64,000 nucleotides of DNA from Saccharospirillum salsuginis (GTDB lineage: Bacteria > Pseudomonadota > Gammaproteobacteria > Pseudomonadales > Natronospirillaceae), in the NCBI RefSeq assembly GCF_014651855.1, contig NZ_BMXR01000013.1, positions 62,001 through 126,000 of the forward strand, read 5' to 3'. The notes beneath the pieces are model-generated. The model saw only the letters and a list, made by a program, of their open reading frames with translations. It did not search any database and was not told where the DNA came from. Below, in pieces: positions 26,850-35,952 of the stretch (position 1 is its first letter; the number at the start of each line of letters is the position of its first letter). The position numbers were made by a program, and so were the translations under genes.

Positions 26850-26880
26850 CAGCGACGGATACCCAGCAGCCGGCGCGGAC
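26850..26880 (+). repeat. GGA-hairpin repeat remnant, copy 11
   Basis: AGCGACGGAT joined to ACCCAGCAGCCGGCGCGGA reproduces the two outer ends of copy 2 with the whole interior missing. It looks like a deletion scar of a full repeat. Confidence 0.55.
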
Positions 26881-26981
26881 CACCGCCCAGAGTTTTAAGG
26901 AAGTGACTTTCGACGGCTGTATCCGGTGTCGGGGTTCCTTACACTTCCCGCACAGTCAATACCCGGGCAATCGGAGTCACG

Positions 26982-27455
26982 ATGCCACACAAACCCCCGT
27001 TTCTACCGCCCGCACTTGGCCTGTTGGTCATGCTGGTGATCTTCGCCCTGCATTTCATCAAACCGCTGGGCGTGATCTTTCCCTACCCCTGGAACTTCCT
27101 GGGCCTGTTGCCCATCGCGCTGGGGGCCCTGATCAACATCGCCGCCGAACGGGAGCTGCATCGGGCCGGTGCCTCCGCGCACCCCGGCGAACCTTCCGAT
27201 GTCCTGGTCGAGCGGGGCGTATTCCGGCTCAGTCGCAACCCCATGTCCGTGGGCTTTGTCCTCATCGCCGGCGGCCTCGCCATCTGGGTCGGGTCGGTAT
27301 CGCCCTGGCTGGTGGTGCTGGGCAGTCCGTTTCTGCTGTACGGCCTGTTTATTCGCCGCGAGGAGCACCAACTCGAACAGATTCACGGCGAGGCTTACCG
27401 GGCCTACTGTCGGCGTGTACCGCGCTGGTGGCGACGGCCCGGTAAATCCGGATGA
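26982..27455 (+). CDS. Isoprenylcysteine carboxyl methyltransferase-like membrane protein
   Basis: A 157-aa integral membrane protein with about four hydrophobic segments. The conserved block GVFRLSRNPMSVGFVLIAGGLAI and the C-terminal RREEHQLEQIHGEAYRAYCRRVPRW match the ICMT/phospholipid methyltransferase (PEMT-like) family, in which the C-terminal Glu-rich part binds S-adenosylmethionine. The acceptor in bacteria is mostly unknown. It lies between tag and the RND exporter on the same strand, with gaps of 169 and 91 nt. Confidence 0.85.
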   Translation: MPHKPPFLPPALGLLVMLVIFALHFIKPLGVIFPYPWNFLGLLPIALGALINIAAERELHRAGASAHPGEPSDVLVERGVFRLSRNPMSVGFVLIAGGLAIWVGSVSPWLVVLGSPFLLYGLFIRREEHQLEQIHGEAYRAYCRRVPRWWRRPGKSG

Positions 27456-27546
27456 CAGCACCACGGCCCTTGTTTAGGATGTCCGGCTTGGGTTCCGGCC
27501 GCCCCTGACACAGGCCGGCCAATCAAATGGACAGGACTGCGACACC

Positions 27547-30159
27547 ATGCGGCAACAATTACTCTCCCTCTACGAACAAGCGATTACCCGGCACGCCATC
27601 TGGGTGATCGTCGGATTGGCGCTGCTCGTCCTGCTGCTCGGCTACCAGGCCCGGAACTTCACTCTGGATGCGTCCGCAGAAAGCCTGCTGTTGGAGGGGG
27701 ACGACGATCTGGAGTACTTCCGGACCATATCCGAGCGATATGGCTCCCAGGAATTCCTGGTGCTCACCTTCACCCCTGAAGAGCCTTTGTTTTCCGAACC
27801 GTCGCTGGATCATTTGAGCAACCTGCGCGACGACATCCGTGGAATTGAGGGTGTCGAGTCCGTCGTGTCGGTCATGGACGTGCCCCTGTTGTCGAACCCG
27901 CCGGTCCCCATGAGCGAACTGGTCAGTAATATCAAAACGCTGGAAGACCCGGCCGCCGATGTCGAGATGGCGCGGACCGAATTGGCCAACAGCCCTTTGT
28001 ACGTCAACCTGCTGTTGAATCTGAGCGAGAACACCACGGCCCTGCAGATCAACCTGCCCCGGGATGAGGAAAAGGCCCGTCTGCTGGAGCTGCGTGAGGA
28101 ACTGGAAACCCAGCGACAGAATCAGTCCCCCGAATTCGAACCGGAAGCCCTGGAGCGCATCGACGAGCAGATTCGGCTGCAAAACGCCTTGCGGGCCGAC
28201 CGGGTTCACGAGGTGATCGAAGCCGTTCGCGACATTACCCGGGACTACCAAGCCTACGGTGAACTGCACCTGGGTGGTGTTCCCATGATCGCCGATGACA
28301 TCATCAGTTTCGTGCGTAACGATCTCATTACCTTCGGCATCAGTGTCTTCCTGTTGCTGATCGCCACTCTGACGGTCATCTTTCGCAAACCACGCTGGGT
28401 GGCCGTACCGCTGCTGTGTTGTGGCGTCGTGGTGGTCAGCATGTTGGGCATACTGGGGTGGGGAGGCTGGCCGGTCACGGTGATCTCCAGCAACTTCATA
28501 TCCCTGTTGCTGATCCTCACTCTGTCGATGTCCATCCACCTCATCGTTCGCTATCGCGAATTATTGCGCAAACACGATGACTGGGACCAACGACGACTGG
28601 TCACCATGGCGGTTCGTCGCATCGCCGTACCCTGCCTGTATATGGCGCTGACCACGGGCGTGGCCTTTATTTCGTTGATGTTCAGCGGCATCCGCCCCGT
28701 CATCAACTTCGGCTGGATGATGGCGCTGGGTATCGTGTGCGCCTTCATCATCACCTTTACGCTGTTTCCCTCCGTGTTGATGGTGTTGGGCAAGGACCGG
28801 CGCACCGCCGAAAGCAAGTCCGGCGGATTCACCACCCGTTGGTTCGCCCGGGTGACGCTGCGCTCCGGTAACTGGATTTTGGTGGCCAGTCTGGCGTTGG
28901 CCGGGTTCACCATCATCGGCATTACCCGCCTGGTGGTGGAAAACAGCTTCATCGACTATTTCGACGAAAGCACCGAAATCTACCAGGGCATGACGGTCAT
29001 CGATCAGCGCCTGGGGGGAACCACGCCGCTCGAAGTACTGATCAATTTCCCCGGACCCTCGCCGGTCGACCGGTCCAGTGGCGAAACCGGTCAGCCGGAG
29101 GCGGACACCGAATCCTCCGATGCGTCCGGTGGCGATCCGTTTATGGAAGAAGGAGGAAGCGACGGCTTCGTCGAGGAAGATTTTCTCAGCATGGAGTCCG
29201 ATAATGTCGGCCGATTCCAGGACGATTTCAACGTCGAGGACGACCCGAAAAAGTACTGGTTCACCGGCGATAAAATCGAACAAATCAAGAAACTGCACCA
29301 GTACCTGGATCGGCAGCCCGAAACCGGCAAGGTGCTGTCGCTGGCGACCATGGTCGAGATCGCCGAAGGGTTCAATGACGGCCAGCCGATGACCAATGTT
29401 CAGTTGGCGTTGCTCTACTCGGTGATTCCCAAGGAATTCCGCGACATCGTCATCGAACCTTATGTCTCGGTCGAACACAACCAGGCGCGGATCAATGTGC
29501 GCATGATCGACTCGCTCGATGATCTTGATCGGGATGCCTTCCTCGAACGTGTCCGTGAGGATGCCGTCGAGGAACTTGGCTTCGAACCCGGACAGATCAA
29601 ATTGACCGGCATGATGGTCCTGTACAACAACATGCTGCAGAGCCTGTTCGGTTCGCAGATCATGACGCTGGGCGCTGTCTTCCTGGGGATTCTCGGCATG
29701 TTCATGCTGCTGTTTCGCAGCCTGAAACTCAGCCTGATCGCCATGGCGCCCAACCTTCTCGCCGCCACCTTCGTACTGGGGATCATGGGCTGGTTCGGCA
29801 TTCCGCTCGACATGATGACCATCACCATCGCCAGTATCACGATCGGCATCGCCGTCGACAACACCATTCATTACATCGTCCGTTTCCGCCGAGAAATCCA
29901 GCGCGACGGGCACTACATCAAAGCCCTGAACCGCAGTCATAATTCCATCGGCAAGGCGATGTTCTATACCTCGATCACCATCATACTCGGGTTCGGAATT
30001 TTGATGCTGTCCAATTTCCGGCCGACGTTGTATTTCGGGTTGCTGACGGCCTTGGCCATGGCGGTAGCGCTGATCGGGGCTTTGACGTTACTACCGAGAC
30101 TGATTGTGTTGTTCAAACCCTTCGGCCATGTGGTCGTGGACGGCCGCCGGGACGAATAG
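27547..30159 (+). CDS. RND-superfamily exporter, MMPL/HAE3 type
   Basis: An 870-aa inner-membrane protein with 12 predicted helices in two repeats (1+5, 1+5), each preceded by a large periplasmic loop. The patterns SMSIHLIVRYRELLRKHDDWD and IGIAVDNTIHYIVRFRREI mark the paired helix-4 regions of the MMPL/SSD fold. The length fits HAE3-family exporters rather than AcrB-type pumps (about 1,040 aa), and no membrane-fusion partner adjoins it. An acidic low-complexity stretch (SGETGQPEADTESSDASGG onward, about 510-560) lies in the second periplasmic loop. Hydrophobic cargo such as lipids or hopanoids is likely by family; the actual substrate is unknown. Confidence 0.85.
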   Translation: MRQQLLSLYEQAITRHAIWVIVGLALLVLLLGYQARNFTLDASAESLLLEGDDDLEYFRTISERYGSQEFLVLTFTPEEPLFSEPSLDHLSNLRDDIRGIEGVESVVSVMDVPLLSNPPVPMSELVSNIKTLEDPAADVEMARTELANSPLYVNLLLNLSENTTALQINLPRDEEKARLLELREELETQRQNQSPEFEPEALERIDEQIRLQNALRADRVHEVIEAVRDITRDYQAYGELHLGGVPMIADDIISFVRNDLITFGISVFLLLIATLTVIFRKPRWVAVPLLCCGVVVVSMLGILGWGGWPVTVISSNFISLLLILTLSMSIHLIVRYRELLRKHDDWDQRRLVTMAVRRIAVPCLYMALTTGVAFISLMFSGIRPVINFGWMMALGIVCAFIITFTLFPSVLMVLGKDRRTAESKSGGFTTRWFARVTLRSGNWILVASLALAGFTIIGITRLVVENSFIDYFDESTEIYQGMTVIDQRLGGTTPLEVLINFPGPSPVDRSSGETGQPEADTESSDASGGDPFMEEGGSDGFVEEDFLSMESDNVGRFQDDFNVEDDPKKYWFTGDKIEQIKKLHQYLDRQPETGKVLSLATMVEIAEGFNDGQPMTNVQLALLYSVIPKEFRDIVIEPYVSVEHNQARINVRMIDSLDDLDRDAFLERVREDAVEELGFEPGQIKLTGMMVLYNNMLQSLFGSQIMTLGAVFLGILGMFMLLFRSLKLSLIAMAPNLLAATFVLGIMGWFGIPLDMMTITIASITIGIAVDNTIHYIVRFRREIQRDGHYIKALNRSHNSIGKAMFYTSITIILGFGILMLSNFRPTLYFGLLTALAMAVALIGALTLLPRLIVLFKPFGHVVVDGRRDE

Positions 30160-30176
30160 GGTGGGCATAGCCCACC
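30160..30176. terminator. Hairpin between the convergent RND exporter and fumC
   Basis: GGTGGGC-ATA-GCCCACC is a perfect 7-bp stem at the convergent junction. There is no T run on the + side, so it may be a weak or Rho-assisted terminator. Confidence 0.45.
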
Positions 30177-30209
30177 GTGAAATCCCTCCTGGACTGGAAA
30201 AAGGAAAGC

Positions 30210-31571
30210 TCAGGGTCGCGCCAGCTTGGCCGGATCCAGCAGGTCCTTTAACTCGTCCCGGGACAAATCCGTCATTTCCTCGGCCACATCGAGCACCGGC
30301 CGCTGTTCCTTGTAGGCTTTCTTGGCAATGTCGGCCGCCTTCAAATAGCCCACCACCGGGTTCAGCGCCGTGACCAGAATGGGATTCCGGTGCAGGGGGT
30401 CGGCGATCGAGGATTCGTTAACCTTCAGCCCCGCAATGGCCTTTTCCGCCAGATGCTCGCAGGACGCTGTCATCAACCGACAGCCCTGCAACAGGTTCCG
30501 GCCGATCAACGGCAGAGTGACGTTCAGCTGAAAATTACCCGACTGGGCGCCGAGTGTAATGGCCGTATCAAAGCCAATCACCTGGTAAGCGGCCATGATC
30601 ACCGCTTCCGGAATCACCGGATTCACCTTGCCGGGCATGATGCTGCTGCCCGGTTGCAACGCCGGCAACTCGATTTCCATCAGACCCGCCAGTGGGCCGC
30701 TGTTCATCCAGCGCAGGTCGTTGCTGATCTTGATCAGCGTGGTCGCCAGTCCCTTCAGTTGAGACGACAGCTCCAGCGACACATCCTGGGTGCTGATGCC
30801 GTAAAACGCATTGTTGTGCGGACAGAAATCGTCCTGTAAACGCTGATTGAGATGAAAACAAAACTGATCCGCGAACCCGTGGGGCGCGTTGATGCCGGTA
30901 CCGATCGCGGTACCGCCCTGCGGCAACGCCTTCAACCGGGACAAACACTGTTGCAGCCGACGCTGACTGGCGCTCAGCGCCTCGCTCCAGGCCGAGAATT
31001 CCTGTTCCAGGGTCATCGGCATCGCATCCATCAAATGCGTACGACCCGTTTTCACCACATCCGCCAACTCCCGACCGCGCTCGTCGATGGTGTCGCGCAA
31101 GGCCGTGATGGCGGGCATGACCTGGCCTTCCACGGCCAGGGCGGCGCTCACCTGTATCGCGGTGGGAATGGTGTCGTTGCTGCTCTGACTGGCATTGATG
31201 TGGTCGTTCGGGCTGACGGTCTTGCCCAGCCGCTCGGAGGCCAGGTGCGCCAACACTTCGTTCACGTTCATGTTGGTGCTGGTGCCGGAGCCGGTCTGGT
31301 ACACGTCCACCGGGAATTGTCGCTCCAGTTGCTCGGCGCTGATTTCGTTCACCGAGTCGACGATGGCTTTGGCGATGTCGGTGTCTAAAGTGCCCAGGCC
31401 GGCATTGGCCTCGGCCGCCGCGGCTTTGATGTTCAGACAGGCCTGGATAAAGGCCGTCGGCATAGGCTCGCCGGAGATTCGAAAGTTGTCGAGTGCCCGG
31501 GCTGTCTGAGCGCCATACAGCGCGTCATCCGGCACCTGCATCTCACCAAAACTGTCAGATTCCTTACGCAT
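30210..31571 (-). CDS. fumC: Fumarate hydratase class II
   Basis: Iron-independent fumarase (453 aa from ATG 31571) interconverting fumarate and malate in the TCA cycle. The superfamily signature GSSIMPGKVNPVIPEAV is intact, as are GSGTSTNMNVNEV and THLMDAMPMTL. ATG 31571 has GGGAG 8 nt upstream; the earlier ATG at 31586 would add five residues. Class II enzymes are often induced under iron limitation or superoxide; no Fur or SoxR site was recognised here. Copy 12 of the repeat family lies in its leader. Confidence 0.95.
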   Translation of the reverse strand: MRKESDSFGEMQVPDDALYGAQTARALDNFRISGEPMPTAFIQACLNIKAAAAEANAGLGTLDTDIAKAIVDSVNEISAEQLERQFPVDVYQTGSGTSTNMNVNEVLAHLASERLGKTVSPNDHINASQSSNDTIPTAIQVSAALAVEGQVMPAITALRDTIDERGRELADVVKTGRTHLMDAMPMTLEQEFSAWSEALSASQRRLQQCLSRLKALPQGGTAIGTGINAPHGFADQFCFHLNQRLQDDFCPHNNAFYGISTQDVSLELSSQLKGLATTLIKISNDLRWMNSGPLAGLMEIELPALQPGSSIMPGKVNPVIPEAVIMAAYQVIGFDTAITLGAQSGNFQLNVTLPLIGRNLLQGCRLMTASCEHLAEKAIAGLKVNESSIADPLHRNPILVTALNPVVGYLKAADIAKKAYKEQRPVLDVAEEMTDLSRDELKDLLDPAKLARP

Positions 31572-31642
31572 GGTGTGTTCTCCCATCGGTCGTTAATTCA
31601 GTGGTTACTTAACCTTCGGCTATCGTGGTTACTTATCACTGA

Positions 31643-31779
31643 GTGCCAGGAACCCGCACCGGCTGCTAGGGGTGCTCCTACGAGGTCGCCGTAGACCCAT
31701 CCATGGGGGCTTAGCTTCGGCATCCATGCCTCAGATATCCTCGTATGAGCACCCCTAGCATCCGTCGCTAGCTCACCAG
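31643..31779 (-). repeat. GGA-hairpin repeat, copy 12 (paired with copy 13)
   Basis: It opens GTGCCAGGAACCCGC; arms of about 25 nt flank minus-strand hairpins GGCATGGATGCC and CCCATGGATGGG. It is sense with respect to fumC and close enough to be in its 5' leader. Confidence 0.85.
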
Positions 31780-31901
31780 GAAGCCAAAACCCAGTAGTCG
31801 AGCATGAATGAATCTCTACCCACTGTAGTGGCGGTAAGTGGACTTTCCAATTGAATACTTAGTTCAAATGAAATGCGGGGGGAGGGTGGTAGGCGGTTGC
31901 A

Positions 31902-32038
31902 TAGCTGACCAGTGCTTGGGGTTGGGGGTACTCTGGAGGGGACATCTGAGGCATGGATGCCGAAGTTAAGCGCCCATGGATGGGTCTACAGCGGTCCCCG
32001 GAAGAGTGCGCCCAGCCTCAAGCACGGGTTCTTGGCAC
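31902..32038 (+). repeat. GGA-hairpin repeat, copy 13 (paired with copy 12)
   Basis: Arms 31914-31941 and 31996-32023 include three G-U pairs on the + strand and a few mismatches, so this copy is more decayed. The inner hairpins are GGCATGGATGCC and CCCATGGATGGG; the right end is ACGGGTTCTTGGCAC. The 120 nt between copies 12 and 13 hold nothing recognisable. Confidence 0.8.
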
Positions 32039-32078
32039 AAAAGGCAACCCAGTAAAGGGAGCATATGGGCACAAAACC

Positions 32079-34586
32079 TTAATGGTTGCACATCAGGGGC
32101 AGAGTGGAAGGCAGCCCGGATTTCAGCAATCGGGTGAATTCGTCGGCCGGGATGGGTTTGCTGAAGAGGTAGCCCTGGACCTCGTTACAGCCGAGTGTCT
32201 CGACCAGGGCCAATTGGGTCGATGTCTCCACGCCTTCGGCCACGCTGATCAACCCCAGGCTCTGTGACAGCCGGATGATGCTGTTGATGATGTCCGCCGA
32301 TCCGTCGTGTTCCTCCGCGTCCCGCAGGAAGCTCCGGTCGATCTTCAATCGGTTCACGGGAAAGCGTTGCAGGTAGGAGAGCGACGAATAACCCGTTCCG
32401 AAATCGTCCAGCGCCAGTCCCACGCCGATCTGTTTCATCCGATGCATTGTCCGGATCACCGGCTCCGTTTCCTCGAACAGGACCGCTTCGGTGAATTCCA
32501 GGGTCAGCCACTGCGGGTCCAGTTGATGCCGTTGCAGCGCGGATTGGACCGTTTTCAGAATATCGCTGCGGTAGAACTGGACCGCGGAGAGATTGACGGC
32601 CAATGAGATCGGGGGAACACCGTCGGCTTGCCAGATGGCGTTTTGACGGCAGGCGGCGTCGATGACCCATTCGCCGACGGTGACCATCAGGCCGGTTTCT
32701 TCCAGGATCGGGATGAACTGGTCCGGGGCAACCAGACCCCGCTCGGGATGTTGCCAGCGCAGCAAGGCTTCGGCGCCGACAATGCGGCCCTCGTGAATGT
32801 CGACCAACGGTTGGTAGTAGAGCACGAATTCCTGGCGTTCGATGGCCTGACGCAACTGGGTGATCAGCATCAGACGATCGTGTGCCTGGCGGTTCAGTTC
32901 CTGGGTGAAGAACTGGAAATTGCCGCGGCCCCGGTCTTTGGCGGCGTACATGGCGGCGTCGGCGGCACGCAAGAGGTCGTTCGGTGTGTCGCCGTCGGTC
33001 GGGTGAAAACCGATGCCGATGCTGGCACCGATGTGCAGTTCCAGATCGTCGACGGTGAAATATCGGGACAGCTCGGAGATGATTTTTTCCGCCAGCCGGG
33101 AGGGGCCCTCGGGGTCGTGCAGGGCGGGCATGCAGATGACGAATTCGTCACCACCCAGCCGGGCCATAGTGTCGCTGCGGCGAATGCAGGCCTGGAGGCG
33201 TTCGGCGACCAGTCGCAGCAACTGGTCGCCGATGTGGTGGCCGAGGGAGTCGTTGACGGTCTTGAACCGGTCCAGGTCAATCAGCATGACCGCGACCTGA
33301 CAGTCTTCGCGCCGGGCCACGGCCAGGGCCTGTTCGATGCGGTCTTCAAGCAGGGTGCGGTTGGGCAGGCCGGTCAGGACATCGTGATGCGCCATATGGC
33401 GGATGCGGGCTTCGGTGCGGCTGCGCTGGATGGCGATGCCGGCGAGATGGACGGCGCTGGCGACCAGTTTCTGTTCTTCGGCGCTGGGTGTGTGAACATC
33501 CGGATGGTAGATGGCCAGCGAACCGAGCACTTCCCCTTCGGCACTGAAGATGGGGGTGGACCAGCAGGCCCGAAACCCGAAGGTCTCTCCCAGGTTCCGG
33601 TAGGGGGCCCACAGCGGACTTTCCTGAACATCGCTCACGACCACCGGTTTGGCAAAGTACATGGCCGTCCCGCAGGATCCGGCATTTGGGCCGGTTTTCA
33701 GGCCGCAGAGCGCGTTGCCGTATTGATCCGGGAAGGTGGGCGCCAGGGTGCGTTCGATGGTGCGACCGTCATCGGCCAGCAGGACAATGGTGGCGCGTCC
33801 GTCGGAGTGCTGATGGTCGATGAAGCGCAATAACGCTTCCAGAGTTTCCTCGGTGGGTGTGTCGGAAGCGATCAACTCAAGGATGTGGTATTGCCCTTCC
33901 CGCAAGGCTTCGGCGTGCTTGCGTTCGGTGATGTCCCGGGCGATGGCAGTAAAGTACCGCAAGCCGCCGGTTTCGAACTCCCCGAAAGACAGTTCGAGGG
34001 GGATGTCGTAGCCGTCGCGATGGCGACCGGTCAATTCCAGGTGTTCGCGGTTCAGCCGGCCAATCTGACTGGACAGGTAGTCGGCAAGCGAGCCGGAGGT
34101 CGAGGCCGGTGCCTGATTGGGAATGATCAGGGTGATGGGCTGGCCGAGCATGGACTGCCGGCTGTAGCCGAAGATTTTCTCCACCGTGGGGTTCACGAAG
34201 CTGATGCGATTGCCTTCATCGATGGTGATGATGGCGTCCAGGGCGGCCTCGGTCACCGAACGGTAACGGGACTCGGATTCGGTGAGCGCGACCTGGGCCC
34301 GTTGCCGTTCCTTGATTTCCGTCTGCATCTCAACCGTGGTGCGAAACAAGTCGCGGTTGATCCGTTCGTTGTCGCGCAGAGCCTCTTCCAGCGCCCGGGT
34401 CCGGTTGGTGACCTTCTCTTCGAGCATCAGGGCGGTCTGGAACAGGCTGAAGTCGGAGCCCTGGCTGCTCATACTGCGTTCGGCCCGATTCATCAGAGCG
34501 TCGATGATTTTGTTCAGGCGTCGGATTTCATCGTTGGGGTCGGGGTGGCTGAAGGGGGTCGGTTTCGGGTTCTTGTGATTACTCAT
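32079..34586 (-). CDS. PAS-GAF-GGDEF-EAL c-di-GMP signalling protein
   Basis: An 835-aa cytoplasmic protein that may both make and degrade c-di-GMP. In order: an N-terminal coiled coil (IRRLNKIIDALMNRAERSMS..., 20-100), PAS (about 104-225), GAF (about 240-385), GGDEF (motif RLGGDEF near 477, with an RRSD inhibitory I-site five residues before), and EAL (AEALLRW near 605, DDFGTGYSSL, KIDRSF, EGVET near 782). All catalytic motifs of both enzyme domains look intact. ATG 34586 follows GGGGGAG and overlaps the FIST stop by 8 nt; the longer frame to 34664 lies inside the FIST gene. Its coupling to FIST implies that the FIST protein sets its activity. Confidence 0.93.
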   Translation of the reverse strand: MSNHKNPKPTPFSHPDPNDEIRRLNKIIDALMNRAERSMSSQGSDFSLFQTALMLEEKVTNRTRALEEALRDNERINRDLFRTTVEMQTEIKERQRAQVALTESESRYRSVTEAALDAIITIDEGNRISFVNPTVEKIFGYSRQSMLGQPITLIIPNQAPASTSGSLADYLSSQIGRLNREHLELTGRHRDGYDIPLELSFGEFETGGLRYFTAIARDITERKHAEALREGQYHILELIASDTPTEETLEALLRFIDHQHSDGRATIVLLADDGRTIERTLAPTFPDQYGNALCGLKTGPNAGSCGTAMYFAKPVVVSDVQESPLWAPYRNLGETFGFRACWSTPIFSAEGEVLGSLAIYHPDVHTPSAEEQKLVASAVHLAGIAIQRSRTEARIRHMAHHDVLTGLPNRTLLEDRIEQALAVARREDCQVAVMLIDLDRFKTVNDSLGHHIGDQLLRLVAERLQACIRRSDTMARLGGDEFVICMPALHDPEGPSRLAEKIISELSRYFTVDDLELHIGASIGIGFHPTDGDTPNDLLRAADAAMYAAKDRGRGNFQFFTQELNRQAHDRLMLITQLRQAIERQEFVLYYQPLVDIHEGRIVGAEALLRWQHPERGLVAPDQFIPILEETGLMVTVGEWVIDAACRQNAIWQADGVPPISLAVNLSAVQFYRSDILKTVQSALQRHQLDPQWLTLEFTEAVLFEETEPVIRTMHRMKQIGVGLALDDFGTGYSSLSYLQRFPVNRLKIDRSFLRDAEEHDGSADIINSIIRLSQSLGLISVAEGVETSTQLALVETLGCNEVQGYLFSKPIPADEFTRLLKSGLPSTLPLMCNH

Positions 34587-35751
34587 GTGGCTCCCCCTTG
34601 ACCGACCCGATGGCCAGACCGGTAAAGGTCTGGTTGACGTGCACACCGGCGTATTGTTCCCCATAGGTACTGAAGCCTACGGTGTGATTGTCCTGAAAGA
34701 TGGTGCCGACGGCCTGTTTCAGACCGCCCTGGGAGATTTCCAGGTTGCGCAGGATGCAATCGCAGGCGATGACGGCCTGGGGTGGTCCGATGTCCTTGCG
34801 GATGTCGGCGAGGCTGTGTGTCAGGTTGTCGATCAGGTCCACACCTCGGGCCACGCGCAGGACAATGCCTTCGTCGATGGCGCAGTAAAAGGTCAGGCTG
34901 CCGTCGGGATTCACTTTTTGAATGGAGCGAACGTATTCATGGCCGTCGATCAGCACCACAACGGGCGAGGTGGCGAACCGCATCGGATTGAGGTCGTCGA
35001 TGTCGGCGCCGACCAGGCGGGCGTATTCCTCTGCGGCGGGCAGGCCGTTGATCTCGAACACCAGCCGGCGGCTGGCGTCGGCGCTGGTCACGACCATACG
35101 CTGGTCGGTTGCGCTGAAATGCTGGGTCTTGAAGATGCGAAACGGATTGCGGGTGGTCGCCAGAACCAGGACGGCACTGTCATTGTGGAAACGGCCGTCG
35201 TGGTAGATCAGGGTCTGGTCGAAACGCAGGTCGTCGCCGGCGGAACCGCCGAACATGGGGATGCCGCCCAGCGCACTGTGCAGTGAACGGCTGACGGGTT
35301 CTTCCTGTTGCGACAGCCCGTCGATCATCAGAAAGGCAAAGCTGTTATAGGTCCCGGCCTGGGGCGCCAGGACCTCGAGGTGGCGCATCAGCCCCTGAAC
35401 GAAATTCTTTCCCTGGGTGATCTCGAAGGTGTGGAGTGGGTGAATCAGGCCGGTGACAGCCTGGAAACTGTCCGCGGGGAAGCTGGCTCCACTGAGACTG
35501 TAATCGAGATAGCCGCCGGGGCCGATCTCACCGGCGGTGGTACAGCCGACGACGAGGGTATCGGTGAACAGGCGGTCCATTTCAGCGGCCAGGGCGTCCA
35601 GGTCGTATTGGCTGGAGCAGAAAAACAGCACCAGAGCGGTGTCTTCCTGGCTCACCTGAGTATGAAAGTCCCTCACGGCCTGAACCGGATCCCGTTCTGT
35701 GGTTTGGCCACTGCGTATCTGCGGAGGGCTGACCATCACTGCGTACTCCAA
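34579..35751 (-). CDS. FIST-domain sensor protein (NosP-like)
   Basis: A 390-aa soluble protein with FIST (about 30-230) and FIST_C (about 235-370) domains; LVVGCTTAGEIGPGGY, GGSAGDDLRF and the C-terminal GFSTYGEQYAGVHVNQTFTG are typical. FIST proteins include NosP, a heme protein that senses nitric oxide and controls partner kinases or c-di-GMP enzymes encoded next to it. The overlap with a GGDEF-EAL gene is exactly this arrangement. Heme binding cannot be read from sequence, so NosP identity is an inference. ATG 35736 is an alternative start. Confidence 0.88.
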   Translation of the reverse strand: MEYAVMVSPPQIRSGQTTERDPVQAVRDFHTQVSQEDTALVLFFCSSQYDLDALAAEMDRLFTDTLVVGCTTAGEIGPGGYLDYSLSGASFPADSFQAVTGLIHPLHTFEITQGKNFVQGLMRHLEVLAPQAGTYNSFAFLMIDGLSQQEEPVSRSLHSALGGIPMFGGSAGDDLRFDQTLIYHDGRFHNDSAVLVLATTRNPFRIFKTQHFSATDQRMVVTSADASRRLVFEINGLPAAEEYARLVGADIDDLNPMRFATSPVVVLIDGHEYVRSIQKVNPDGSLTFYCAIDEGIVLRVARGVDLIDNLTHSLADIRKDIGPPQAVIACDCILRNLEISQGGLKQAVGTIFQDNHTVGFSTYGEQYAGVHVNQTFTGLAIGSVKGEPHE

Positions 35752-35952
35752 TGGTGTCGGTCGGCGGCGTTTATCGGTGGGCTGGACATTGTTGTTTCCC
35801 GATCGTTACCGAACATTGTGCGGCACGTCACAAAAACGCCTTTTTGTCTAAGTGTAGTCGAGATTACTGGAATGGGGGGTGGGATGGCTTTCCGGGACAC
35901 GATGAAAGGATCGGGTGGACCGGAGCGAGCCACCCGACATGATATTGATCGA

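Noticed and set aside
35752..35952. Possible small gene between the FIST gene and corC
   Set aside because: The frames there are short, change strand arbitrarily and have no ribosome site; the region more likely holds the FIST promoter, with a small ACAAAAA/TTTTTGT inverted repeat.
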